A stretch of DNA of 64,000 bases from Halorarius litoreus. Lineage in GTDB: Archaea; Halobacteriota; Halobacteria; Halobacteriales; Haloarculaceae. How positions within the stretch are numbered: position 1 is the stretch's first letter; each line of letters starts with the position of its first letter. The position numbers and the translations under genes are program-made. The notes beneath the pieces were generated by a model. That model did no database searches, was not told the origin of the DNA, and saw only the letters and a program-made list of their open reading frames with translations. Shown here in pieces: positions 8,430 through 16,844 of the stretch. The DNA is taken from assembly GCF_024362405.1 (NCBI RefSeq), contig NZ_CP101454.1, positions 1,612,001 through 1,676,000 on the forward strand, read 5' to 3'.

Positions 8430-11075
8430 TCAGTCGTCTAGTCGTCGTTGCCACTCCTGAACCTGTGACAGCAACTCGACGGGTGAGGTCCCCTCGACAT
8501 CGACGCCACGCAACTCGTCCAGCACGGATTCCGCAACAGGGTCGAGCGTCTCACCCTCTCCCCCGTCCGCGGAGGCCTGCCCGCGGAACTGCCCGGAGCC
8601 GAGGTCGAACACGACTTGCTTTGATTCGCCGGTCGTCTCGTCCTCGCTCCCTCGCACGTCGATGGCCTCGTCGTCGCGCAGGCGTTGGAGTACCTCACGA
8701 GCACGCTTGACGACCGGCTCGGGAACGCCAGCGAGGTCTGCGACGTGAATCCCGTACGAGCGGTCGGCAGGGCCGTCTTCGACCGTTCGGAGGAACGTCA
8801 CGTCCCCGTCACGTTCGTCTGCGGCGACGTGGATGTTCTCGACGCCGTTGATGTGGTCAGCGAGGTCTGCCAACTCGTGATAGTGCGTGGCGAACAGCAC
8901 CTTCGGCGACGGCGTGTTCGACTGCGCGCCGGAGAGGTACTCCGTGGCGGCCCACGCGATGCTGATGCCGTCGTACGTCGCCGTCCCCCGGCCCACCTCG
9001 TCGAGGATGACGAGCGACTCCTCGGTGGCGCTGTGAAGGATGTTCGACAGCTCCTGCATCTCCACCATGAACGTCGAGCGGCCCTGTGCGAGTTCGTCGA
9101 GTGCGCCCACCCGGGTAAAGACGCCGTCGACGAGCCCCACCCGCGCGTGGGTGGCGGGGACGAAGCTCCCGACCTGTGCGAGCAGCGTTATCAGGGCTGC
9201 CTGCCGCATGTAGGTGGATTTCCCGCTCATGTTCGGTCCCGTCACGACGAGGAACCGCCGCTCGCGGTCGAGATGCAGGTCGTTCGGGACGAACTCGACC
9301 GATTGCTCGACGACCGGGTGCCGGCCCGCGTCGACCGAGAGCACGTCGTCGTCCGTCAACTCGGGTTTCGTCCAGTCGTTGCGCACGGCGTGGACCGCGA
9401 GCGAGGCGTACACGTCGAGCTCTGCCACGGCGCGGCCGGCGTCCTGCATCGCCGTGGCGTGGTCCGCGACCTGTTCGCGGAGGTCGCAGAACAGCTCGTA
9501 CTCGAGGTCGCCGCGTCGCTCTTCGAGTCTGAGGATGTCGCGTTCGCGTTCCTCCAGTTCGGGGTGGACGTACCGCTCGCTGTTCTTGAGCGTCTTGATG
9601 CCCTCGTAGTGGTCGGGAACCTTCTCGCGCTCGGATTTCGCCACCTGGATGTAGTAGCCGTCGGTCTTGTTCCGGTCGACGGAGAGCCGGGAGATGCCGT
9701 GTTTCTCGGACTCGCGTTCGGCCAGGGTGTCGATCCACTCGACGGCCTCGTCGTGCCTATCCACGAGGTCTCGGAGGTCCTCGTCGTACTCCGGGCGCAG
9801 CAGCCCGCCCTCGGTGAGCGTCTTCGGCGGGTCCTCGGCGAGCGCGCTCGCCAACGCCTCGTGGAGCGCATCGAGCGCGTCCCGGTCGACCGACGCCAGC
9901 GCCTCGGCGACGGGCGAGTCAGCGAGCCGGGGGCTCGACTCGACGGCGTCGACGAGCTCCGGCACGAGCCCGAGCGTGTCGCGCACCCGGAGCATCCCGT
10001 GGGCGTCGAGGCTCCCGGAGACGGCCCGCGAGGCGAGGCGTTCGAGGTCGTACGCGCCGTCGAGGAGATCGCGGAGCCGTTCGCGGGACATGGCGTCGGC
10101 GGCGAGCGCCCCCACCGCTGCCTGCCGCGCTTCGAGTTCGCCGCGCCGGCGAATCGGTCGGCCGAGCCACTCCTTGAGGAGCCGGCCGCCCGCGCTCGTG
10201 GTAGTGTGGTCGATCGTGGAGAACAGCGAGACGCCCTGGCCGGTCATCGGCTCGGTGAGTTCGAGGTTGCGCTGTGTCGTCGCGTCCAGCGTGACGTGGT
10301 CGGTCGCCGAGTACGACTGGAGGCGCGTCACCGACGCCAGCGCCCCGACACCCGTTTCCTCGATGTACGAGAGCGCGGCGCCCGCCGCCCGAACCGCGAG
10401 GTCCTGTTCGCCGAGTCCGACGCTGTCAGCGGCATTCACCCCGAACTGCTCGCGGACGGTGTGTGTCGCTCGCCCCGGCGCGAAGGCGTCGGTGGCGTGG
10501 AGCGTGAGCGTCGTGTCGAGTCGCTCACGAACCCGGTCGAGGAACGCGTCGTCGCCCCTGAGGTCGGGCCCCGGCAGGAGTTCGGTGGGGGCGAACCGGT
10601 AGAGCTCGGTCAGCGCGCGGGAAGCTGCGTCCGGCCCCGAGAGCTCCGTCACCTGAAATCGCCCCGTCGTGATGTCGACGAATGCGAGGCCGAAGCTGTC
10701 GCCCTCGCGAACGACGGCCGCGAGGTACTGGGCGTCGTCGCCCGTCGGGTCGACGAGCGTTCCCGGGGTGACCACGCGCGAGATGCGGCGTTCGTGGCCG
10801 CCGTCGACCGCGTGCTGGTCTGCCACCGCAACCCGGTAGCCGCGCTCGACGAGCGCCTTCAGGTAGGGAGTGAGGTCGTCGACCGGCACCCCGGCCATCT
10901 CGTACATCTCCCCACCCGAGGAGCGCTCGGAGACCTTCAGGTCGAGCTCCTCGCCCACCGTGCGTGCATCCTCGCCGAAAAACTCGTAGAAATCGCCCAT
11001 CTGCATCGCCAGCACGTCCGCCTCACTCTCCGCCTTCAGCGCGAAGAACTCGCCGACGATACCCTCCGCAGTCAT
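8430..11075 (-). CDS. mutS: DNA mismatch repair protein MutS
   Basis: MutS recognises mispairs and loops in DNA and recruits MutL. The 881-residue protein has the N-terminal mismatch-binding motif GDFYEFFGEDA (Phe-X-Glu), then connector, lever and clamp regions. The ABC-type ATPase follows, with Walker A TGPNMSGKST (about residue 612) and Walker B/D-loop VILDEVGRGTATYDG (about residue 695). The C-terminal tail ends QVQEWQRRLDD. Length and order fit MutS1. The ATG at 11075 (MTAEGIVGEFF) is preferred to in-frame codons upstream, which add 35 low-complexity residues. A second, diverged copy of the final ~30 codons lies beyond cdc48, so the 3' part of this gene may be of foreign origin. Confidence 0.95.
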   Translation of the reverse strand: MTAEGIVGEFFALKAESEADVLAMQMGDFYEFFGEDARTVGEELDLKVSERSSGGEMYEMAGVPVDDLTPYLKALVERGYRVAVADQHAVDGGHERRISRVVTPGTLVDPTGDDAQYLAAVVREGDSFGLAFVDITTGRFQVTELSGPDAASRALTELYRFAPTELLPGPDLRGDDAFLDRVRERLDTTLTLHATDAFAPGRATHTVREQFGVNAADSVGLGEQDLAVRAAGAALSYIEETGVGALASVTRLQSYSATDHVTLDATTQRNLELTEPMTGQGVSLFSTIDHTTTSAGGRLLKEWLGRPIRRRGELEARQAAVGALAADAMSRERLRDLLDGAYDLERLASRAVSGSLDAHGMLRVRDTLGLVPELVDAVESSPRLADSPVAEALASVDRDALDALHEALASALAEDPPKTLTEGGLLRPEYDEDLRDLVDRHDEAVEWIDTLAERESEKHGISRLSVDRNKTDGYYIQVAKSEREKVPDHYEGIKTLKNSERYVHPELEERERDILRLEERRGDLEYELFCDLREQVADHATAMQDAGRAVAELDVYASLAVHAVRNDWTKPELTDDDVLSVDAGRHPVVEQSVEFVPNDLHLDRERRFLVVTGPNMSGKSTYMRQAALITLLAQVGSFVPATHARVGLVDGVFTRVGALDELAQGRSTFMVEMQELSNILHSATEESLVILDEVGRGTATYDGISIAWAATEYLSGAQSNTPSPKVLFATHYHELADLADHINGVENIHVAADERDGDVTFLRTVEDGPADRSYGIHVADLAGVPEPVVKRAREVLQRLRDDEAIDVRGSEDETTGESKQVVFDLGSGQFRGQASADGGEGETLDPVAESVLDELRGVDVEGTSPVELLSQVQEWQRRLDD

Positions 11076-11303
11076 ACTCCCGGCTGCGGCGTTCGGGGGT
11101 AAAGGTGTGTTGGGTCCGGGGTGGAACTGATCTCTCGAAACCGTAGTGCGGATCGTGGACGTGACCGCGATTGTAACCACCTCGAAAGCCCCCGGCCCCT
11201 TTCAGTCCCACCCGGGACGTTTGATTGACCGACCGCAGCGCGTCGAGGCTTTCGAGATGGTATCAGCGCTGTCACCGAGCCCAAATCGACCACCCACTCC
11301 TAG

Positions 11304-11319
11304 CCGGCAATATTGCCGG
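11304..11319. promoter_or_regulatory. Perfect 16-bp palindrome, candidate operator
   Basis: CCGGCAATATTGCCGG is a perfect two-fold palindrome with an AT-rich centre. It lies in the 285-base gap between the divergent mutS start and the gene starting at 11361, about 42 bases ahead of the latter's ATG. That is where a haloarchaeal TATA/BRE or a repressor would sit. The regulator is unknown. Confidence 0.5.
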
Positions 11320-11360
11320 ACTGGCGTGTGCTTATCCCGTCCGAACGTGTAAGTACACTT

Positions 11361-11834
11361 ATGAGTGAGCCGTTGACCGTGCCTTCGTGGGGGGCGGCAC
11401 TGGGAGTGCTCAGAGAACTCGGCCCCGGCACGACCGTTCGCGTCTCGAAGGCCGACGAGCCCGAACTGCCCGCGATACCGCTCCGTCGGTCGAACGTCCC
11501 GTGGTCGGTCCACAAGGGCGCTATCGCGGTCTACCGCGAGGACACCGCCGGCGAGCACGTCCAGCTGCGCGAGTACGACGACCACTGGACGCTCGAACTC
11601 GACCGGCACAACCCGCGATATCGGCCGGCGCGGCACGTCGCGGTCGACACCCGCGACTACAGGAAAGGGGCGCTTTCGCATCCCCTGCGGACGCTCACGG
11701 GAGCCACGCTCTACACGCCGGTCCGGAGCATCCAGTTCGCCGAGGAGATGGCGACGCTCGCCGTCGAGACGCCGCTGTCGATACTCGACCGCGGGCTGGA
11801 AACCGCCCGAAAGGGCCTCTCGATGGACTCGTAG
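11361..11834 (+). CDS. Conserved haloarchaeal hypothetical protein
   Basis: This is a 157-residue soluble protein with no transmembrane segment and no recognised catalytic motif. The N-terminal half is mixed alpha/beta with many charged residues. A His/Arg-rich middle (DRHNPRYRPARHVAVDTRDY) and a helical C-terminus (IQFAEEMATLAVETPL) follow. The ATG at 11361 (MSEPLTVPSWG) follows a GTAAGTACACTT stretch that could be the promoter. The 16-bp palindrome lies just upstream. The annotation is limited to coding potential and haloarchaea-like composition. Confidence 0.7.
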   Translation: MSEPLTVPSWGAALGVLRELGPGTTVRVSKADEPELPAIPLRRSNVPWSVHKGAIAVYREDTAGEHVQLREYDDHWTLELDRHNPRYRPARHVAVDTRDYRKGALSHPLRTLTGATLYTPVRSIQFAEEMATLAVETPLSILDRGLETARKGLSMDS

Positions 11835-11881
11835 GCGTCCGGGAACGCAACACAGATACACCGGAACTCCCGACTAGTGGT

Positions 11882-12679
11882 ATGAACGAGCCGGGGCTCA
11901 CGAGTCTGATGGACCAGGAGACGTTCGCCCGGCGGGCCGAGTCCGCACCGGGGTGGGTCCAGGACCACTGGGAGACGTTCGAACAGGGGCTCACCGGCAC
12001 CAGAGACGGCGAGCCGTTCCCGTGTTTCTTCGGTGCGGAATCCGTGCGAGCGGGCGAGCCGCTCTACACCGTCGTCCCGTCGCTGGACCTCCGCGAGGAC
12101 CTCCTGCAGCTCGGGGCTGTCCTCGAGGAGTATCTCGACGTCCACGAGGACCACAGCGACCGCGCGTCGCTGGTGACGTTCTTCAAGCCCCCCAAACGCC
12201 CCCTTTCGGAGCGCGAGTGGCACGAGACGCTCTGGCACGTCCTCCAGTTCCTCCACCTCCACGACCCGGAGCCGTGGCCGGCCCACATCCCGACGGAGCC
12301 GGACCACCCTGAATGGGAGTTCTCGTACGCGGGCGTCCCGATGTTCCCCACGTGTCGCGCACCGTTCTACCGCAAGCGACAGTCGCGCTACTGTCCCGTC
12401 GGGCTGGAAATCACGTTCCAGCCGCGGCGGCTGTTCGAGAACCTGAACGTGACGGCCGACCACCCCTCTGGACAACAGGCTCGCGAGATCATCCAGAAAC
12501 GGCTCGAAGCGTACGACGGCCACCCGCCGCATCCACTCCTGGGGGACTGGGGCGTCGAGGGTGACCGCGAGTGGCCACAGTACATGCTCCCGAAGGACGA
12601 GACGCAGGCCCCGGGCGAGTGCCCGATGACGGTCACGCGCGACCACCCGAAGACGGGATTCGCGGCCGCAGACGACTGA
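11882..12679 (+). CDS. YqcI/YcgG family protein
   Basis: This 265-residue protein resembles the YqcI/YcgG family, a group of cytosolic proteins without an established function. Family-like features are the PFPCFFGAESVRAGEPLYT segment near residues 40-60, the Trp-rich FLHLHDPEPWPAHIP block at about 115-130, and FEFSYAG-like and CRAPFYRKRQSRYCPVG stretches in the second half. The last two contain conserved-looking Cys, Arg and Tyr residues. The length matches the family. It lies 47 bases after the previous gene on the same strand and may be co-transcribed with it. I assign family membership by motif memory and do not infer an activity. Confidence 0.75.
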   Translation: MNEPGLTSLMDQETFARRAESAPGWVQDHWETFEQGLTGTRDGEPFPCFFGAESVRAGEPLYTVVPSLDLREDLLQLGAVLEEYLDVHEDHSDRASLVTFFKPPKRPLSEREWHETLWHVLQFLHLHDPEPWPAHIPTEPDHPEWEFSYAGVPMFPTCRAPFYRKRQSRYCPVGLEITFQPRRLFENLNVTADHPSGQQAREIIQKRLEAYDGHPPHPLLGDWGVEGDREWPQYMLPKDETQAPGECPMTVTRDHPKTGFAAADD

Positions 12680-12750
12680 TTTCTCCGAGTTCCGACGCCC
12701 GGGCATCGGCCGTCGGACATTTGTGTCCTGCTTGTGTAGCCCCGGGTTAC

Positions 12751-13578
12751 ATGAGACATCTCGGATTGAAAGCACGGATGGCTGTCGTCGGCTCCATCCT
12801 CTTCGCGTTCTACGCGGTGGCGGCGGTCGTCCTGATGAGCATGTTCGGGACGGGCGTCCTCCCACTCGTCCTCGTCGGGAGCGTCCTGTTCGTCGGCGTC
12901 CAGTACAAGGTCGGCAAGTGGGCCGCCCTCCGGAGCGTCGGCGCCGAGGACATGCCGGAAGACCGCTTCCCCGGTGTCCATCGACAGGTCGAAGAACTCT
13001 CGGCGGAGATGGGCATCGACAAACCGAAACTGAAGGTCGCGCGCATGGGCGTCCCGAACGCGTTCGCCGTCGGGCGGAAGGGCGCGGGCGTCGTCGTCGT
13101 CTCGGAGGAACTCCTCAGACTGCTCGACGACGACGAGCTGGAGGGCGTCCTCGCGCACGAACTCGCGCACATCGCGAACCGCGACGTGGTGATGATGGTG
13201 CTCGGGCAGGGGATCGCCTCTATCGTCGCCATCGTCGCCCAGTGGGTCGTCCTCCTGACCGGCGACAACGACCTCGCCGACTTCTTCCTCGCCATCGTCG
13301 TCGGCCAGCTCGTCCAGTTACTGGTGATGGTGTTCGTCCTCGCTATCTCGCGGTACCGCGAGTACGTCGCGGACAGTGACGCGAAGGAGGCCATCGGCGG
13401 CGGCGACCCGCTGGCTCGCGCGCTGGAGAAGATTTCGAGCGGGAGCCAGCGTGCCAGCGAGTCGGCCGTCGACGAGCAGGTGAACGCGCTGTGTATCTTC
13501 GGTGACGGCAGCGGGCTCGCGAAGCTGCTGTCGACGCACCCGCCCGTCGAGAAGCGCATCGAGAAGCTCCGCGCGTAG
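12751..13578 (+). CDS. htpX: HtpX-type membrane zinc metalloprotease
   Basis: This is a membrane-bound M48 peptidase that in other organisms degrades misfolded membrane proteins under stress. The 275-residue protein starts with two hydrophobic helices (about residues 10-55), then a soluble segment. The zinc motif HELAH lies at about residues 136-140. Two further membrane helices follow (about 150-200), and SRYREYVADSDA (about 201-212) supplies the third zinc ligand Glu and the conserved AD pair. The end THPPVEKRIEKLR is typical of M48B proteins. The ATG at 12751 fits the start MRHLGLKARM. The next gene begins on the base after its stop, so the two form a unit. Confidence 0.93.
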   Translation: MRHLGLKARMAVVGSILFAFYAVAAVVLMSMFGTGVLPLVLVGSVLFVGVQYKVGKWAALRSVGAEDMPEDRFPGVHRQVEELSAEMGIDKPKLKVARMGVPNAFAVGRKGAGVVVVSEELLRLLDDDELEGVLAHELAHIANRDVVMMVLGQGIASIVAIVAQWVVLLTGDNDLADFFLAIVVGQLVQLLVMVFVLAISRYREYVADSDAKEAIGGGDPLARALEKISSGSQRASESAVDEQVNALCIFGDGSGLAKLLSTHPPVEKRIEKLRA

Positions 13579-13821
13579 ATGGTCGACTACCGGACGCTCG
13601 CTGCCGCGGTGCTCGGCGTCGGGCTCGGCGTGCTGCTGATCGTCGCCCCCGAGGGCATCTTGCGCGTCCAGTTCACGGGCCGCGTCCCCGGCGACCGCCA
13701 CGGTGAGTACGGCAGCGACGACGGCTACTCGCCCCGGCTCGTGCTCCTGGTTCGCGCCATCGGCGTCCTCGTCCTGCTCGCGGGCGGCTACTTCGGGGCC
13801 ACCGTCTTCGGCCTCGTTTGA
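13579..13821 (+). CDS. Small two-helix membrane protein
   Basis: This is an 80-residue protein starting immediately after the htpX stop. Two hydrophobic segments (residues 6-25, and 55-78 ending GGYFGATVFGLV) flank a Gly/Asp-rich hydrophilic loop (GDRHGEYGSDDGYS). It is predicted to be a membrane hairpin. The tight junction with htpX implies co-translation and possibly a partner or accessory role; no family function is known to me. Confidence 0.7.
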   Translation: MVDYRTLAAAVLGVGLGVLLIVAPEGILRVQFTGRVPGDRHGEYGSDDGYSPRLVLLVRAIGVLVLLAGGYFGATVFGLV

Positions 13822-13866
13822 GCCGCGAGCGCGAACCGTTTTGTCCCCGGGGTGTGACTCGCGCCC

Positions 13867-14427
13867 ATGACCGAGGAAACGGTCGAACTCACCGTTGAAC
13901 TGCCACGCGAGACGTACGAGGCGCTCGACGACCCCGAGCGGCGGCTCGTGGAACTCGCCGCCGAGGAGGCCCGGATGCAGGAGTCGATAGCGACGTACAT
14001 CGAGGACGGGAACCTCGTCGAAGGGATGCTCAACGGCGTCCCGGCGCCCGTCGCCGCGCTCGTCGGCTTCGACGTCGTCGAGCTCGAACCCGGCCACGCC
14101 GTCATCGAGCTGGAGGCCGGCCCTCGCCACGCGAACCCGATGGGGACGGTTCACGGGGGTATCTACTGTGACCTCGGGGACGCGGCGATGGGGTACGCGT
14201 TCTCGATGACGCTCGATCCCGACGAGTCGTTCACGACGCTCGAACTCGACGTGAAGTATCTGAAGCCGGTGTGGGAGGGGATGCTCACCGCCGAAGCCGA
14301 GGTCGTCAAGGAGGGCTCGACGGTCTCGCTCGTCGAGTGCGACGTGACCGACGAGGAGGGGAGTCTGGTGGCGCGGCTCACGAGCACGTGTCTCACGCTC
14401 CGCGGCGAGATGGCCGAGGGGCGGTGA
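13867..14427 (+). CDS. PaaI-type hotdog-fold thioesterase
   Basis: This is a 186-residue protein, probably an acyl-CoA thioesterase. The last ~130 residues form a hotdog domain of PaaI/YbdB type: HANPMGTVHGGIYCDLGDAA (about residues 90-109) holds the conserved Gly-X-X-His-Gly-Gly segment and the catalytic Asp/Glu on the long helix, and LELDVKYLKPV is the following strand. The first ~50 residues are an acidic helical extension (VELTVELPRETYEAL and after) absent from short family members; it could aid oligomerisation. The substrate is unknown. It converges directly on the SDR gene, with no bases between the stops. Confidence 0.85.
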   Translation: MTEETVELTVELPRETYEALDDPERRLVELAAEEARMQESIATYIEDGNLVEGMLNGVPAPVAALVGFDVVELEPGHAVIELEAGPRHANPMGTVHGGIYCDLGDAAMGYAFSMTLDPDESFTTLELDVKYLKPVWEGMLTAEAEVVKEGSTVSLVECDVTDEEGSLVARLTSTCLTLRGEMAEGR

Positions 14428-15195
14428 CTACGACGTCGAGAATCCGCCGTCGACGGTGAGGCCCTCGCCGGTGATGTAGGAGGCCTCGTCGCTCGCGAGG
14501 AAGCAGATGGCGTCGGCGATCTCCTCGGGCTGTGCGAGCCGCCCCAGTGGGTACCGCTTCAGCATCAGTTCCTTCGCCTTCTCGGGGTCCGAGCGGGTCT
14601 CGAAGAACTGGCGGCCGAGTTGCGTGTCCGTGAACGCCGGGCAGACGGCGTTACACCGAACTCCAGAACGGCCGGCTTCGGCGGCGACGGCCCGTGTGAA
14701 GTTCATCACGGCGCCCTTCGTCAGCGAGTAGACGCCCTGCTTCGGCAGGCCATAGAAGGACGCGAGCGAGCCGACGTTGACGATGTTGCCGTGGCCCTGC
14801 TCCTTCAGGTGGGGGAGCGCGGCGTGACAGCCGTTCCAGACGCCGCGGACGTTCACGTCGAGCACGTAGTCGAAGACGCTCATGTCCGTTTCCTCGACGT
14901 CGGCGGGGGGATGGCCGACGCCCGCGTTGTTGACGACGACGTCGAGGCCGTACTCCTCGGCGGTGGCGTCGATCGCTGCGTGGAACGCCTCCCCGTCGGT
15001 CACGTCGAGGTCGGTGAACTCCGCGTCGCCCGCGTACTCGCCGTCGGTGATCTCGGCGGCGGTGGCCTCGCCGGTGTCGTTGTTCACGTCCGCGACGACG
15101 ACGAACGCCCCCTCCTCGGCACACCGCTTCGCCGTCGCCGCCCCGATACCCTGTCCTGCACCCGTGACGAACACCGTTCGGTCTTCGAGTCGCAT
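14428..15195 (-). CDS. Short-chain dehydrogenase/reductase
   Basis: This is a classical SDR oxidoreductase of 255 residues with a Rossmann fold and NAD(P) cofactor. TGAGQGIGAAT (about residues 11-21) is the dinucleotide-binding motif, and VVNNAGVG is the structural NNAG motif. Ser in NVGSLASF together with Tyr-X-X-X-Lys (YSLTK) completes the active site, and GEGLTVDGGFS is the usual C-terminal signature. An acidic residue after the second strand (VVVADVNND) suggests NAD rather than NADP. The substrate is unknown. The ATG at 15195 gives MRLEDRTVFVTG, a standard start. A TATA-like AATTAAGTATT on the minus strand is flanked by a TTCCAA/TTGGAA inverted repeat. Confidence 0.88.
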   Translation of the reverse strand: MRLEDRTVFVTGAGQGIGAATAKRCAEEGAFVVVADVNNDTGEATAAEITDGEYAGDAEFTDLDVTDGEAFHAAIDATAEEYGLDVVVNNAGVGHPPADVEETDMSVFDYVLDVNVRGVWNGCHAALPHLKEQGHGNIVNVGSLASFYGLPKQGVYSLTKGAVMNFTRAVAAEAGRSGVRCNAVCPAFTDTQLGRQFFETRSDPEKAKELMLKRYPLGRLAQPEEIADAICFLASDEASYITGEGLTVDGGFSTS

Positions 15196-15204
15196 GTGTG
15201 TACA

Positions 15205-15241
15205 TTCCAAGCACAATACTTAATTCCTCCTTACGTTGGAA
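15205..15241 (-). promoter_or_regulatory. Promoter of the SDR gene with flanking inverted repeat
   Basis: TTCCAA (15205-15210) and TTGGAA (15236-15241) form a 6-base inverted repeat on either side of an AT-rich TACTTAATT block (about 15217-15225). The AT-rich block lies 22-30 bases ahead of the SDR start at 15195, so it is the likely TATA box. A dimeric regulator bound to the arms would block or recruit TFB/TBP. No regulator is identified. Confidence 0.4.
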
Positions 15242-15298
15242 ACTCTCTCCCGGTACCCGAACCCACATCGCTTTGTCCTGGCCCCGACAACGACCGCT

Positions 15299-15751
15299 AT
15301 GCTCGACACCGGCACCGACGCGCCCGACTTCGACCTGCAGAACCAGCACGGCGAGCCCGTCTCGCTTCCCGAGGAGGGCACCGTCGTCGTCTACTTCTAC
15401 CCCCGTGCCGACACCCCCGGCTGTACGAAGGAGGCCTGCTCCTTCCGTGATGCGTGGAGCGACTACGAGGCCCGCGACGTGCGGGTGTTCGGCGTGAGCG
15501 ACGACCCCGTCGAGGACCTCGCCGACTTCGCCGAGAAGTTCGACCTGCCCATCGACCTGCTCTCCGACGAGGGCGGGGCGGTGTCGTCGGCCTACGAGTC
15601 GTACGGCGAGAAGACCGTGTTCGGCAACGTCGTCGAAGGGGTCTACCGGAACACGTACGTCGTCCGCGACGGCGAGATCGTCCTCGCGTACGAGGGCGTC
15701 GACCCGGAGGACCACGCCGACGAGATACTCGCGGACCTCGACGCGCTGTAG
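15299..15751 (+). CDS. bcp: Peroxiredoxin, Bcp/PrxQ type
   Basis: This thiol peroxidase of 150 residues reduces hydrogen peroxide and alkyl hydroperoxides in the cytoplasm. FYPRADTPGCTKEACSFRD contains the peroxidatic Cys (in PGCT) and a second Cys five residues later, the arrangement of atypical two-Cys PrxQ enzymes. GVSDDPVEDLADFAEKFDLP and YRNTYVVRDGEIV follow family positions. The ATG at 15299 gives MLDTGTDAPDFDL, the usual start. It is oriented divergently from the SDR gene across about 100 bases. A role in oxidative-stress defence is inferred from the family. Confidence 0.92.
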   Translation: MLDTGTDAPDFDLQNQHGEPVSLPEEGTVVVYFYPRADTPGCTKEACSFRDAWSDYEARDVRVFGVSDDPVEDLADFAEKFDLPIDLLSDEGGAVSSAYESYGEKTVFGNVVEGVYRNTYVVRDGEIVLAYEGVDPEDHADEILADLDAL

Positions 15752-15802
15752 GCGTCCGCCCCGGCCACAACGCCCATTACGCTCGGTGTTGGAGTGCGCC
15801 CG

Positions 15803-16459
15803 ATGAGCCTCATCGGCGAGGCGGAGCTCGGGTCCCCGCTGTTGCAGGCGGCGCTAGCCACCGCGCCCGACACCGAACTCGTCATCGAGGACATCCGGCC
15901 CGTCGACGACGAGGTTCGACTGGTGTTCTGGGCACTCGACGGCGACCTCGACGCGTTCGAGGCGGGGCTGGAGACCGACCCGACGGTCGGGAGCCACCGC
16001 TTCCTCACCGCGCTCGGCGACCGCCGGCTCTACCGGGTGACGCTCTCGGAACGCGGCGTGGCGTCGTCGACGTACGACGCCGCACTCGCGCACGACATCG
16101 TCGTCCTCGACCACCGGGTGACCGACCGCGGGATGTGGGTCCGTGCGCGGGTCCCCGACCGCGAGGCGCTCACGGCGTACCGCGGGGTCTGCCGCGACCA
16201 CGGCATCCCGTTCGAGCTGACGCGGCTGTACCGCGTCGACGAGGCAGCGACCGAGAGCGACGACGCGTTCGGCGTCACGGCGGCCCAGCGAGCGGCACTC
16301 GTCCACGCGCTGGAGGCCGGCTACTTCGACGTGCCACGCCGGACCGACCTGCAGACGATGGCCACCGAACTCGATGTCTCACCGCAGGCACTCTCGACCC
16401 GGCTTCGCCGTGGACAGGCGAACCTCGTCGCCAACGCGTTCCCCCACGAGAGTATATAA
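15803..16459 (+). CDS. HTH_10 (Bat-type) transcriptional regulator
   Basis: This is a 218-residue regulator of the type common in haloarchaea, where a sensor-like N-terminal part of about 150 residues precedes an HTH_10 DNA-binding domain. The C-terminal segment is diagnostic: VTAAQRAALVHALEAGYFD, then TDLQTMATELDVSPQALSTR, LRRGQANL (about residues 160-212). The N-terminal half is a beta-rich domain of the kind called a bacterio-opsin activator-like output/input domain; no ligand site can be seen. The ATG at 15803 is preferred to a GTG nine bases earlier. It is followed by a HalOD1 gene, so this looks like a small signalling pair. Confidence 0.85.
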   Translation: MSLIGEAELGSPLLQAALATAPDTELVIEDIRPVDDEVRLVFWALDGDLDAFEAGLETDPTVGSHRFLTALGDRRLYRVTLSERGVASSTYDAALAHDIVVLDHRVTDRGMWVRARVPDREALTAYRGVCRDHGIPFELTRLYRVDEAATESDDAFGVTAAQRAALVHALEAGYFDVPRRTDLQTMATELDVSPQALSTRLRRGQANLVANAFPHESI

Positions 16460-16517
16460 AACGTTTCGTCAGGTTCGTACCAGCCCTTTCGCCCGAGGAC
16501 CGGTCTAGAGTATCGCA

Positions 16518-16802
16518 GTGACCCCCGAATCGAACGCGTTCCGCACAGACGAGACGCACGTCTACCACGCGACACCCACCGAATCCCCCTCAGAGGCGGT
16601 CATCCACGCTGTGCTCGATGCCTCGAACCGCGAGCCACCCGCCACGGGCGAGACGCTACCGCCGCTGTACGACGCGGTCGACCCCGACGCGCTCGACGCG
16701 CTCCTCGGTCGACACGGGGCTACCCCGACCGTCCGGTTCAGCTACTCCGGCTACGACGTGATGATCGACGGCTCCGGCGCGGTCAGACTCGTCGAGGCCT
16801 GA
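16518..16802 (+). CDS. HalOD1 output-domain protein
   Basis: This is a 94-residue stand-alone domain of the HalOD1 type, a small haloarchaeal module often found as the output of signalling proteins or beside them. Family-like positions include SEAVIHAVLDASNREP (about 25-40), LPPLYDAVDPDALDALL, and the terminal strand pair TPTVRFSYSGYDVMIDG. It starts with GTG, 58 bases after the HTH_10 regulator, and is probably in the same transcript. Its molecular role is unknown. Confidence 0.8.
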   Translation: MTPESNAFRTDETHVYHATPTESPSEAVIHAVLDASNREPPATGETLPPLYDAVDPDALDALLGRHGATPTVRFSYSGYDVMIDGSGAVRLVEA

Positions 16803-16844
16803 GACGGAGTCGCAGTTTTCACCCCCTGGCCCGTGGGTCACGGT

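Noticed and set aside
8685..11102. 805-codon plus-strand frame opposite mutS
   Set aside because: Antisense shadow of mutS with repetitive Arg/Val/Asp composition and no domain.
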